This document shows, one piece after another, positions 12,001 through 23,439 of a stretch of 64,000 bases of DNA (its first letter is position 1; every line of letters begins with the position of its first letter). Both the position numbers and the translations under genes were made by a program. Where the stretch lies: assembly GCA_026545765.1 (NCBI GenBank), contig CM048839.1, forward strand, positions 92,160,914 to 92,224,913. The letters run 5' to 3'. The notes under the pieces were generated by a model. That model did not search any database. It worked only from the letters and a program-made list of their open reading frames with translations, and was not told where the DNA came from. The stretch comes from Plantago major. Its lineage: Eukaryota > Streptophyta > Magnoliopsida > Lamiales > Plantaginaceae.

Positions 12001-14330
12001 ATATATTTGAACAAGAAGAAGTTAATGGGCGGAAGATCACTATCCGGGAAGTGATCAATCTTGTATCGAAGATGATGAGGAGGAAGAAATGAATGAAAAT
12101 TACTTTGATGAACCTCCTTGACCATCACAACGATGATAATGACAAAAGGATGATGATGATGCTTGCACGGGCTAGGAGAATTTCACGGAGAAACAATGTC
12201 TCGGTAAAAGCTGAAAGCAGAAGACTTCTGAAATCTCGGTCTCCATCTCCTCGAAATCTACGCATCTTCTAACAACGACACGGGTTACTCTTGAACAAGT
12301 AGTTGAGCTTTACGAAGAAACCCGATCGGAAAATATTAAACACTCAGGCGAGGAAGTGCTCAACTCGGACAAGCTGTTGGAAGAAGAACATGACTCCATC
12401 TTCAACTAGAAGATCAAATAGCTAAATCGAGAGATAAGATTGATCAACTACAAGATCAATCGTCGTACGAAATGATTGCTTACTACGAGGTTAAAGAGCT
12501 AAGGGATCTTGTGCATGATATCACCAAAGAACTTCGTCTTTGAAGAAGTATCGAAGACAAGCATGATGCTAAAGCTGCATCATCTTCAAAAGTACCATCC
12601 TCCTCCCGGAAAGGAAAGAAACCAATCTACGAGATGGTTCTTTGGACTCGTCTGATCGATGAAAATGTCGAGGATGAAGATCACTGGGCTGATTACTCGG
12701 ATGATGAAGAAGACAAGACTTTAGCGAGAACACGCAATGAACATTTAGCGGTTTCTCACTTGAAAAGGAAGCGATTGCTCTGCAATATTGATAAGCGCGA
12801 CGTCCACTCCGAATACGTGAGCAGTGTCAATCTTGACACAACTTAAGAAGAGATGTTTTCACATAACAAGGAATTGCCTCTGTCCCTGCGAAATGAGGAA
12901 GTTCCTTTGAACTCATCCTCGAGAACCACTAGCATAGTCATTGCTCGGAAAGACAGGAATGATAAGGGGCGATGATCGTCTTTAGTGGAAAAGCTTTCCA
13001 AGAGGCGAGTTACCTTCTTTGGAAGCAGATGCCATCCTAGGCCCATTGGCGGAAGCTCAGCGATAAGGACAATGGACTTATCAAGCAAAATCGGAGCTGA
13101 TGCGAACTTGAGAGTTGGTCACTACCTATAATTATTTACAAGGGCACTTCAACTCTCTCAGTTCCTTTATGAATTGAGTAGATGACAATGACTAAGGGAA
13201 AGAATGTACAAATTTGGACCTCAGTCGGGGAATGGGAAGAAGGAGAAGCAAACAAAAAGATCTGGGTAGTGCGGCTCAAAGAAGAAAAACTTCCACTTTC
13301 GGAATAAATGAACCCTCCTCGAGCCAGTGCTTTGCAAATAGTAGTGCTTCGAAACCTCTTGAAGGAACCAAAATGATAACAAGGGCCATGTACGAAACCT
13401 CCAATTACCAAAGGCTCGAGGAGAGAGACCAGTTAAAGGGATTGATGAATCTTGAAGAAGAAGAATGTCGAATCAAGTCCACAGGCGATGAAGAAGGCTG
13501 CAAAACTCTCCAAGATCTAATCTTGATGATGATGAGAAGCGATGAAGATGAAGCTCCTCTTCACGGAAAAGGAAAATTGAAAGCCTAAGCGGGCCCATGC
13601 CAAAGCCCTAGCGACTAAAACACCCTCTGCAAATACCAAGTCTATCCGGTGGTTGGTCTTCAAACAACAACCCAAAGAGAATTCAAGGCGAGAGAAGGAG
13701 CGGTGAGGCGAGCAAGACAAAGTCAACTTCCACTCGGGCGGAAGAAGCGAAATGAGTATGTGAAGTATGACAATGATTCCTCATCTGCAGGTGCATCAAT
13801 CGGAAAATGGCTATTGGATTCTTGAACTTAAGCATCTATTGGTAAATTAAGATTTCGGAACCGATCCATAAACAACTTTTGGCATGGAGAAAAGATAAAC
13901 CTACCTTGATCAACACCAATCACATCAAGCATGGTTGGATTTTGAAGTTATCAAGGCTGAAGCCGTGAAAGGACCTCTCGATGAATGTCCATATGGAAAG
14001 CGGATGATGTACCCGCGAAATTACGAACATTCTTGGAGCACAAGAAGCAAGACTGTTGTGGAACCTATGGTCGTTCTATCGGCGAAGATCAATACAAGGG
14101 TGACATCGGATATGAAGATTATCTATGAATACTTCAAGCTTTGGATATCGAATAGAGCATGCACGGAAGTGGGGAAAGTACACTATGGGTGACGGTTTGC
14201 CAGAAAAATCCTGCAAAACCTACAAAGTGCGTGGATTTGCGGAGACACGAGATGCTCGTCGAACTCTTCTCTATGACTATTACGATGACATCAAAGGTTT
14301 GGAGATAGGAAATTTGCGGTGATCCTGAAA
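9038..14330 (+). pseudogene. Accessory (env-position) coding region of element A, unrecognised
   Basis: About 5.3 kb lies between the RNase H end and the 3' non-coding region. In Sireviruses this position can hold an extra, env-like gene, but I see no signal peptide or membrane segment. The first frame begins MASRTLQPKSQSSTAL at 9038. A VLEFYNNSGLF segment near 9305-9340 recalls accessory ORFs of other plant retrotransposons, which I cannot confirm. 12400-12540 reads as a coiled coil (repeated QLEDQ / DKIDQLQDQ). 12634-12846 is acidic (DEDHWADYSDDEED). 13214-13588 is basic at its start and Glu/Asp-rich at its end. 13935-14322 is a further open stretch. Frames change every few hundred bases, so gene number and boundaries are uncertain. 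Confidence 0.4.
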
Positions 14331-14677
14331 CTTATTGAAGACTTGAAGAGTTGAAGACTTGAAGACTAGTTTATTAGGATGTTTACTTGGAGCTTGGTCA
14401 CTCCTATTGTCCTAATTTACTATGTAGTTTGTATTTTCTTGGTGAGCTTAAGCGTATCATGTATTAAAGTTATACGTAATCTTTAGTTGTAACTTATCGA
14501 AGAACTTACTCTCGAGATAGTATTCTATAAAGATAACTTGTCGATAAGATCACACCTTGTGATTTGGTTGATGTCTACTTTACGCACTTAATTAAATAAT
14601 TTGAAGATCTTAAGAAAGATTAAGTGTTGGATTGTTCACTCATCCAGTTGTAATAGGTAAAGATAGTCATCGTTGGT
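14331..14677 (+). other. 3' non-coding region of element A
   Basis: AT-rich sequence between the accessory region and the polypurine tract. It starts with a short tandem gaagacttgaaga motif (about 14338-14365). No coding signal was recognised. Confidence 0.4.
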
Positions 14678-14688
14678 GATCAAAAAGG
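14678..14688 (+). other. Polypurine tract of element A
   Basis: The sequence gatcaaaaagg directly precedes the 3' LTR. Plant copia elements usually have gatcaaaaagggggagatt followed by tgttgg here. The G-run end and the LTR's first bases (tgttg) are missing, so tract and LTR are fused by a deletion of roughly a dozen bases. Confidence 0.65.
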
Positions 14689-16305
14689 AAATTTGTTGGA
14701 AATTTCTTGAGAAATTTGTTAGGAAATTTGTTAGATATTTTGTTAGAAATATCTGTTTAGGTTTTAATCGACAACATGATGACTTATCTTAATCTCGAAA
14801 GGTGATTAGTACTCTTGGTTCACTTGAACATTGTAAAGAGAAACTCACTAAGTATGATAGTCTAGCTAATCTTGTATAGGATGTTAGGTCTCAAAATGTA
14901 ATTTTTATTTTATGAAGAAAAGAAGAAGACACCCAAGCGAGAACAAGCTCAGCGACATTGAAGACTTGAAAAGCTGCATGAATTCCATTGTTCGGATACC
15001 TTGAGATATCTTGAAGACACGAATAGTTTTAAACAAAGTATGTCACAAGAGATATCGAGAAATAAGAACATATCGAAAACAAGGAAAGTGTCCGAGATAT
15101 CTATTCTCGAATACTGAGCTTTAACCACGTTTACGAAAAAGAAACATATATATTGCAAACAAAGTTGTTTAATAAATACAAGTGGTATCGAAGATTGAAG
15201 ATAAGGGCGTGCAAGAATGGATAACAGTCTCGATCTGAAAGCATAGTTAAGATTGACACTAGGACAAAAGTATAGTACAATGCATTTAATGCCGCAGACG
15301 GAGATATGCAGATAAAAGCAACGACAAGAAGACAAAACACCTTTAGTACTATACACGGATATCAATAGTTTAAATTTGAGCTAACGGATACTATTGAGCG
15401 GAACTCGAATTCATCTATAAATATCAACACTTAGGCTTGAGAAGATACCTTAGACACACCTTGATGCATAAAAGCGAACATCTTACCAAACAACTTACTT
15501 ACTCACAAAAGCTTTGTTGTGACCAAAGCATTTGATCTTGAGTAACGAAGTTCTAAGTGTCTGATCTAAACAAGCAAAGCTATACGTGAAAGAGTTGAAT
15601 CAAAGATCAACTATAAAGATTCATTCTCTTGAGCGGATATCCTCGAAGAATCGATAAAATCGAACAAGATACCATCTGTTGTAAAGTGTATTAAGTACCT
15701 TGATTCACGAGCTATCGAATAAGAATAAGTTATTAAAGAAGCTCATCGACAACTCAAAGCAAACCAACACCATAAGCTGGTAGATCAGAAGTACTTAGTT
15801 TGAAAATGGGGGAATAACTCAAAGATTAAAGTATAGGAAGTGCTTGATTTGAAACTAAGGAATAACTCGAGGTTATTAGTATAGGAAGTACTTGGCTCGG
15901 GAAGCTGGGAATAACTCGAAGGTTTACGAGTATAGGAAGTACTTGTGTAATGGGGAACCTTCGGGGGAACATTTGGTTGGGAACGATTGTTAAGAATCTT
16001 AGAATAGGTTTATTGTAAGGTGAACTCAATTATTTGTTCTAGTGGATTCTAGGTCTACGATGAACCGAAGTGGATTAGTTGGAGGATTCGCCACCTCCAT
16101 ACCACTATACTTTGTGTTATTTACCTTTACTGTATTTACATTTCAGAACACACACATACATTAGCATTTACGCACTTATCTTTATTAAGTCTTCGGCTAC
16201 GATTCTAAGTATCGGATATCTATTGGATATGAAATAGTTTTATCGACAAAAGTTTTAAAGACTATTCACCCCCTCTAGTCTTTTACTTTAGATTATCTGG
16301 ACAAC
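14688..16305 (+). repeat. 3' LTR of element A
   Basis: Plus-strand LTR of about 1.6 kb. It begins gaaatttgttgg because of the fused polypurine tract. It contains the TATA box ctataaatat (15415-15424), three tandem g-ataactc-aaggt-taggaagtactt segments (about 15800-15950), and ends with ccccctctagtc...tctggacaac. It pairs with the truncated 5' LTR at 3755-4434 and with the split LTR of element B. Divergence among copies includes many single-base gaps. Confidence 0.8.
15415..15424 (+). promoter_or_regulatory. LTR TATA box, element A 3' LTR
   Basis: ctataaatat is conserved at the same LTR position in element B (3307-3298, minus strand) and in the diverged LTR (34656-34665). It is absent from A's truncated 5' LTR. 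Confidence 0.5.
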
Positions 16306-16310
16306 GATGT

Positions 16311-16626
16311 CTGAACAACGATTTGACAATCTTATGCAGTTCTTCAAGTCTTCAATGTCGTTGAGCTTGTTCTGCTTGGATGTCTTCTTCTTGGTCTTCT
16401 CTTCATAAAATAAAAATTACATTTTGAGACCTAACATCCTATACAAGATTAGCTAGACTATCATACTTAGTGAGTTTCCTCTTTTACAATGTTGAGTGAA
16501 CCGAAATTACTAATCACCTTTACGAGACTAAGATAAGTCGCCGTGTTCTTTGATCAAAATCTAAGCGAGATATTTCTAACAAAATATCAACAAATTTCCG
16601 ACAAATTTCCCAACAAATTTCCAACA
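16311..16626 (-). repeat. 5' LTR of element B, first ~316 bases
   Basis: On the minus strand this starts tgttggaaatttgttggg at 16626 and matches the first 300 bases of the LTRs at 3755 and 14688. It is exactly the LTR part missing from 2364-3754, so it is the far side of the insertion of element A. Bases 16627 onward (ctatc...) are the outer flank of element B. Confidence 0.8.
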
Positions 16627-17977
16627 CTATCTCATCACGTTTTCATACAAACCACATGGGATAATGTAAAGTCTATTACCAAGTCACGATTAGTAAGGAT
16701 TTAGAGCGTAGAGTTGGATGAATAAAGAACAAATGCGAAATTACGTTTTAAAACTCATTCATTAATATAACATGGCATATAAAGACATAGCAATAATAGA
16801 GTTTCGGCGGTTTGCCTTTACAAAAGAAAATTAGCTACTCTTAGTATTCTTCTATAGGCGATGATGAAACCGGCAAGAACAAGAAAGAAATCGAAGTCTC
16901 AAGAAGAAGGAAAATCGAAATCGAGAAGAAGAAAAAGAAAACAAAAGTTTAGTCTTGGATGTCTTGATGCGACTTCTGAGGGTTTCTCCTTTAGATGCTC
17001 TTGATTCTGTAGATGTCGATCCTGGTGTGTATGTGGGTTTAGGATTTCACTTCCCGAGGGTGGTTCTCTCAGGAAACTACTTTTGGGGGTTTCACTTCCC
17101 AGGGCTAGTTGCACAGCGACGAGGTTTTTCTGAGATCATGGATTACGAGACCCCGAGGTCTTATTTATACTTTAATATGAAGGTTACGGGCGACCTTGGC
17201 GACAAAAATGGTTAAAAAGGCGAGGTGAGGAGCTTGTGGATCGAAAAAAGCTTGTATGGCCCACATGTTAATTGTTTCTCCTTCCGGCTGATTTAGGACC
17301 TCTAAAACTCGTTTTCTTGGAAAATGATAAATACAAAGTTTAGAATTTTCAATAAGATTTTCATCGATAGTTTATGAGCTGAATCGGACTTCTAGAACTC
17401 GGTATGCATTAAAATAGTGCATCTGGTCGATTTCTTCGGGTTATATATCAGGTTTTCTTCGTTCAGGAGTTGAGCCTCGTAACCTTGTTATAATGAAAAG
17501 TTTCCTTCTTGACATTTCATGTCCTTCTCTAGCTCCAAGTAGAATTGTCATGCTTCCTTACTTTTCTCGATTTACGCTTTAATTATAGCGTTTGGTGCTA
17601 AAATTAGCAAATCCTCAAAAAGGCGATCATGACCTGAAATACACAATTTGGTAATTAACCATAATATGATACAAATATTGAATCTAAGGCAAAAATGAGG
17701 GTCTAAAAGCATGCCGTATCGCATTTCATATTCTCATCACACCCCGAGCAGTTTCTTGCTCATCCTTGAGCGAGACAAAAAGCAATCAATAAGTAGTGAC
17801 TATGAAATGAGTAAAGCATCAACCACAACATAGACAATGACGGTTCTAGGGTTTCAAATTCCAGCTCATTAGTTTCTACTCCAACCTCTATGACTCCTGA
17901 CAAGCAAATAACAAGTAAGCATCACTCACTACAAACAACGATTTACAAGTGTAACCGATGTCTTTCAAGGTGTACTT
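16627..17977. other. Non-coding repeat-like flank, possibly Ty3/gypsy-derived
   Basis: No coding signal. 17370-17780 has the look of a dispersed plant repeat: a cggacttctagaactc segment, then a gcatttcatattctcatcacacccc segment followed by ttgctcatccttgagcgag. I associate this type of sequence with non-coding parts of Ty3/gypsy retrotransposons, but cannot prove it. 36540-36610 carries a similar acccccaaaccgagacctttgc segment. The PIF/Harbinger target site lies at its right end. Confidence 0.25.
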
Positions 17978-17996
17978 TAAGGGCGATTTGGTTTGA
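17978..17996 (+). repeat. Left terminal inverted repeat and TAA target duplication (Harbinger)
   Basis: TAA, then gggcgatttggtttga. It pairs with the inverted end at 32610-32628. The subterminal DNA (about 18000-18250) repeats aaatgcatt and tttggtttagatgcgttt motifs, typical of subterminal protein-binding repeats. Confidence 0.6.
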
Positions 17997-18562
17997 ATGG
18001 CATTTCATCTGGTCAAATAGCACTTCTCGAGCGTATGCATTTGAAGACGTTGGAATCGCGGTTTGACCATGAAAATGGTTGTATGAATGCGACTTTTACG
18101 AGATCTCGTTTAGATGCGTTTGAACTTGAAATGCATTTCGAAATCAATTGTGGTATTTGGTTTAGATGCGTTTTTGGTATTTTGGGCCCACTTTAACTTT
18201 AAATAGCATCAAATTACATTTGAAATTGCACTTTGTTTGGTTGTATGTATTTGAAATGAAAATTCATTTAATGAAACAAACTATAAAATAGAGGGATTAA
18301 ACAACATTTAAGTACATCACAATAATCCATGATTAGTACAACGGCAATAACAAAACACCAATATAACCCAGAAATTAACATAACCTAATCGGTGATTAGC
18401 TATTAGTTAAAAGAGATTACAACAAAATAGCAAGTACTTGCCTAATTAAGGCCATCGAGCATAATTAGTGAGTAATAGAACCCATTAATGACCCGATTAA
18501 AGCATTCTTAGTTAGTAATTGAACGACTAACGCCTACTTAAGAAAGACCACTCTAATCAAAA

Positions 18563-18969
18563 AATGGATTTGGAGATCAAGTGTGGTAATGTCTAGTTTT
18601 CACAAGATTGGAAATTACTTGAAAACAACATTTCAACTACTACATAACTATTGTAGCCCTTTTGAGTTCTATATGGACTTATTTCATACAACCACCCACA
18701 TTTGAGTTGTCAAATTGAATACTAAAATTGAAGCTAGCTTTAGATTACGCATACATGAATACAAATTAAGCCAACATTAAATGACACTCGTATGATCTAA
18801 AATGAATTTCAAGATCAAGTGTAGTAATGTCTAGTTTTCACAAAATCGGAATGTCTTGAAAACACCATACTTGCAAGAACACAACTATTGTAGGCCTTTA
18901 GGAGTTCTATATGGACTTATTTCATACAACCACCCACATTGTAACTTAAACAAATTGAATACTACAATG
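18563..18969. repeat. ~238-bp tandem repeat, left of the CACTA insertion
   Basis: Two units begin at 18563 and 18801 with aatg-attt--agatcaag followed by gtaatgtctagttttcaca. Each contains gagttctatatggacttatt and catacaaccaccca. The second unit is cut at about 18969 by the CACTA terminus. The same repeat resumes at about 26660. Confidence 0.8.
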
Positions 18970-19265
18970 GACTACAAGAAATTAGGAAAAAACAGCGGAA
19001 AGGCGGTTTTATCAAATACCTATTAACAATTGCTAAGGATAGCGGCCAGTTTAATCGATAAAAATCGCTACCCATCTTGACGGATAATTTATCCGTCGCT
19101 AATGTAATGTTTTAAAATATTTTTTTAAAAAAATTCAAAAATTCTGACGGATAGATTATCCGTCGTAAATTATTAAATTAATTTAAAATAAAAAAAATGG
19201 CGGCAGATAAATTATCGTCGCTAATTTAAAAAATTAAAAAAATTATTATTAGGTCCTAGCGGCGG
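18970..19265 (+). repeat. CACTA 1 left terminus and subterminal repeats
   Basis: Terminal gactacaagaaattagg, then repeated gacggat / atccgtcgc units, several as inverted pairs separated by 0-3 bases. In CACTA elements such subterminal repeats bind the TNPA-type protein. Confidence 0.65.
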
Positions 19266-20179
19266 ATCGCTATCAATAAAACAAAAAGTGCTCCGTGCAA
19301 AATAGTAAAAATAAAATGAAGCCCATTTCCACCATTTTGCTTATGCTTCCTTCTTCTCCCTTTTAAGATTTCAATTCGATTTCTCCACTTTTAAATTGGC
19401 GGGTGTCAATTGAAGCTAAGTGGGACAAGGAGCTTGGGTGGTCGATCAATTTCATCCTTCTGCTATTTTTACATAATTTGAAGGTATTATGCTAAACCCT
19501 AGCTATTCTAAATTTGGGATTTTTGATAATTTGGATATTGTATGTTTGTAAATAATTATGGTAGCTAGTAAATGTTATATAAGTAGTGGGTTAAACTTGG
19601 GTTGTCAATTGATTGATTTTGTTGTGAAATTTATTTAGTGTTTGATGTTTGATTGATTAAGCTTGATTTTCATGTTTGATGTTTTGTATATGTATTCACG
19701 ATTAGTGTTTGAAACCCTAATTTTTTACAAATTTAGAATTTTGTTAATTCGACTAGTTTAATGTTAAGTATATATATCAAATTAGTATTACTAGTTAATT
19801 AGTATAATGTTAAGATTTAGTAAATTAACTTTGAGATTTTTATCACTTAGATTGTTAATTAGTATAATGTTAAGTAGTTTTGATTTGATAAATTAGTATA
19901 TGTACTACATACTTGAGGATTTAGTTAAGTGTTTGAGACCATTTTGATTATATTAACGTGTAATTTATAATTTATAACTCGTAGTAGTAAGTGGTTGAAA
20001 TGGTTAAAATACATGGGAAATTTTGTAACATATCGAACACTTAATAATTAATCATGAAATTATAAGGAACATATAATAATTAACAATTAATCTCTACAAT
20101 CTCGGCGGTGGAATCGATCTAATAAATTCATCTGATCTAATCAATTGGAGCATTAGGAGTTACGAAAGTATCTAATGAA
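19266..20179 (+). other. AT-rich 5' region of CACTA 1
   Basis: No coding signal. It contains a 60-bp-spaced direct repeat gttaattagtataatgtta (about 19793 and 19853) and T-rich runs, in keeping with a leader or intron upstream of the transposase. Confidence 0.4.
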
Positions 20180-20620
20180 TTATTTGTTCATGGATGTCAC
20201 GATCGTATGGCGGTAAATAAGCGAGTTTGTAGGAGTTTTGTAAAAGGGTTAAAAGGTTTCATCGCGTTTGCCATGGGACATCGACTTGTGCAAGCAGAGG
20301 GGTTGATAAAATGTCCTTGCACATTGGAAACTGCGAAACAAACAATTTATGACTCTACGGTATTGAGCACTTGAGGCGTAATGGATTCATGCGAGTATCA
20401 TGTATGAATTCATCATGGTGAAGCTGCCGTCCTTGGCATACCTCCAAGCGGAGGCGAGGCGGAGTGCAGGGCGCCTATTGATACGTTTTTGGTTGTGGAA
20501 CATGTGCATGGTGTATTGGGAGGAGGATGTAGATACATTTGGAATGCGAGTTACATGGTAGGGGCGTCACAAGTGGTGAGGAGAGGCTGCGAGAATGATG
20601 AGTTTTATCGGTTTTGTCTT
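20180..20620 (+). pseudogene. Partial duplicate of the CACTA transposase N-terminus
   Basis: The frame around 20215-20440 gives SFVKGLKGFIAFA, then IKCPCTLE and a HHGE-like end. These match the transposase-associated N-terminal domain (WM...GV..FI.FA...I.CPC.KC...HGE). About 60 bases later, 20495-20545 resembles 21512-21560 (gtgcatg-t-tattgggaggagga), which belongs to the catalytic part. The block is therefore an internally deleted second copy of the transposase start, lying upstream of the main copy. Confidence 0.6.
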
Positions 20621-20839
20621 TGAAGCATATAACTAGTAATCATTAGTTGATATATGAAACCAAACATTATGGTAAAATTGAAGTTAATGTAACTTATATT
20701 ATGTAATGACATAACAATTGATTGAAGCTAATATAACTTATATTATGTAGTAATTGATTGAATTATTATGCAATTGATTTATTATAAGTAAATGATAGAC
20801 CTCGATCTAATGAATTCAAATGTGAGTTATTATCTAATT

Positions 20840-23340
20840 ATTCAATGAATACCGATCGTTCATGGATGTATTATGCATTACTATAAATGGCGAGTTCAAT
20901 GAGTTTTCGATAGGGGTTGAAGGTTTCATTGCATTTGCAATCTCAAATCCGGCTTGTAAGGGACGGGTTGATAAAGTGCCTTATACAATGAAAATGTGCG
21001 AAACAAGCAATGCACGGCTCCTCTGATGAGTCGGCCTTGAGGAAAAATGGATTCCACCCTCGTATCGGTATGGAATCATCATGGTGAGGAAGCGGCGAAT
21101 CAATACATATGACCGATAAAGGCGGTGTGGAAGGAAGAAAAATGATCAAGTCGGAACAAAGTACTTGGCGATGCTATTAGCTCGAGTCGAACAAATGGTG
21201 TATGATCTTTGCGGCGAGTTCATGGACACAACTAACCTTTGAAACAGGGGAGGTGGAGGAACCACGAATCCGGGATCAGTGTTCTTTGACTTGATAGAAT
21301 CATCGAGGAAGCGATTTATCCAGGTGTAAGCTCTTGAGTTGTCTTTGTTGGCTCGGCTAATGAGTTGTAAGGCTAATGGCGCAATGCGAAGCGAGCTTCA
21401 ATGAATGGAGTTGGCGTAATGTCGGCCCTTTGTCTGAAAAACCTAGTTCCACTTTTATAGCGAAGAAAAGATCACGGGGTTTGGTGTTGCCGTGGTAACC
21501 ATAGTATTGTCCAAAATGTGCATGATCTATTGGGAGGAGGATCGGATCTAATACAATGCAAGTTACGTGGTAGAGAGCAGTACAAAGCGTTACAAGGAGG
21601 GGCTGCAAAGAAGCGAAAAAATCTCCCACATAAGAAAATGTGGTACTTCCCTCTAGCACCTCGTTTGAAGAGATTGTATGCTTCAAGTGTACGGATAAAA
21701 TGTGGTGGCCTGAGGGCGAATGTCTGGGATAATCACGAGAAGATGGTAGAATGGACCATCCATGATCTCACCGCATGGAAATGGTTTGATAAGACATATC
21801 CGAGTTTGCGGCGAATCTAGAAATGTATGATTGGGACTTTATGCGGATGGTTTCAACTTGGTTTGGAAGTGAAAAATACTCTTGTTGGCGATTATGCTCT
21901 GCCGTACAACTACCCGGTGAGTGCATGAAGGAGCCATTCATGTTTACGACTACGTGGTGCACAGGCGAAAAGATCTGGGTGGCGTTGGATGTTTCTTGAC
22001 CCTAATCAAGGAGGATCGAGTTGTGGGCGGATGGTATCCACGCATATGATGTCGACCATAATGTGTTTGACTTTCCTGCGCACTCCATGCTATATACGGA
22101 AGGAAAACAGCGAGAAATATGCATGTCCACATTGCTTGGAGGATCTTGATGCATTTAAATTTGAAGGGTAGTGGAAAATTTTGTTGGTTTTGATTGTCAT
22201 CGTGGGTTTCTGAAAGTGACCATTAGTTCGGGAAGAACAAGGATCAATTCTTGAAAAATAAAATTAAATAAACAAAAAGCCCAAACCAAGACTTAGGTGC
22301 CTGAAATTCTTGCGGAGATTGATAGGTTGGGTCTTATGAAGGTGGTGAACTTGGGTGGATGAACCATAACGAGAAAATTGGTAAAATTGTGGTTGGAGGA
22401 AGAAGCATCTTTTGGGACTTGCCTTATTGGAACGGTCTTCTTATCGAAATCAAAACTTAGATTTCATACATTAGGAAGAACGTGTTGAGAACTTTTTCAA
22501 TAAACTTTGCAACATTGAGGGAAAAACAAGGACAATCTGCAAACGAAGTCTAGAGGAGTTAGATACGTGGTGTAAAAGGCTGAGTTGACAAACAAGGATG
22601 AGAAAGGTAAGTGGCGGCGTGCTACACAATTGTGATACATCTAGGTCAATTTTGTTTGATTGGGTGAAGGCATTGAGTTTCCCAGGATAATTCGCCTCAA
22701 ATTTAGAAGTGTGTGGATTTGAAGAAAATGGTTTTTGGGATGAAGAGCCACGTCATCATGTGTTCGTGAAGAGCATTAAGGTAGCATTTCTAGGCGCTAA
22801 CTAAACATGTATGGTAATTCTATCAAGGTTGAGCTTATTTTTAAAAATTTAGGCACTGGTGGTTCATGACAAAGTGTTGGAAAATCTTGAAAAAGAACAT
22901 ACCATTGATTCTGCAAGCTCGGCGTATCTTTCCACTAAATTTGGTTTGATTCTATGGAGCACTTAGGTTCAACTTCCCGTGAAGCAAGACTTGCTGGACG
23001 GTTCGATGTCGATGTATGTATCCATTAAGAGATACTTGGGAAATTGAAGAAGTATGTGAACAACAAAAGGTAAACTGAAGGATCGATTGCCGATGCCTAC
23101 ATTGAGAGAAGCGCAACCTTACACTCTTATTACTTTGATGTACGCGTCCCTACGAAGACATCGAAGTAAAGCAGACACATTCGAAGTTCAAGCGGATGAT
23201 GAGTTGTCCCTATCTATCTTTAGGGTATCGGGGAGACCTCTTGGTGGAGCTAAGAAAGAATATCTTCACGGGAAGGAGTTGAAAGCATTTCAATATTATG
23301 TCCTCACAATTGTCTTTGAGGTTGACAAATAAGTCTTTGC
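20840..23340 (+). pseudogene. CACTA TNPD-type transposase (Transposase_21), broken
   Basis: This is the transposase of CACTA 1. The N-terminal associated domain lies at 20850-21110 (GVEGFIAFA-type, ending HHGEE). The catalytic core follows: 21500-21700 gives MIYWEED and IPHKKMWYFPLAPRLKRLYAS in different frames. 21770-21960 gives WKWFDKTYP, GLYADGFN and MKEPF. 21990-22170 carries ADGVHTYD-like and ACPHCLEDLDAF segments. 22390-22540 gives SIFWDLPYWN and a NIEGKTKDN-like end. 22900-23330 matches the DUF4218-like tail, including a Tyr-Pro-Leu-Arg segment and SGRPLGGAKKEYLHGKELKA. Order and motifs leave little doubt about the family. At least ten frame changes make it non-functional as written. 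Confidence 0.85.
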
Positions 23341-23439
23341 TATTTGCGAGGTGAGCAATACTTACTTTAAATTTTAATATAGCTCGTAAGTCTCTACTTC
23401 AATTATAGAGTTATCATCGAATCAATGTTTGCGGTGTTT

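Larger units (their letters stand above)
3755..16305 (+). mobile_element. Copia element A (Sirevirus-like), nested in element B's LTR
   Basis: This is a 12.5-kb LTR retrotransposon. In order it holds a truncated 5' LTR (3755-4434), a Gag-end remnant, pre-integrase, integrase, reverse transcriptase and RNase H (5013-8240), a long accessory region (9038-14330), a polypurine tract (14678-14688) and a 3' LTR (14688-16305). The domain order integrase before reverse transcriptase defines Ty1/copia. A long region between RNase H and the polypurine tract, and initiator-Met priming in its sister, fit Sirevirus (Maximus). The element is dead: PBS and most of gag are missing and every ORF is broken. Left flank aaggtatc and right flank resuming tgaacaa rejoin to the uninterrupted LTR order seen as the reverse complement of about 14985-15005. 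Confidence 0.8.

Noticed and set aside
9038-14330. Viral-type envelope gene in element A
   Set aside because: The position fits, but no signal peptide, transmembrane helix or cleavage site is visible, so only a neutral accessory label is justified.
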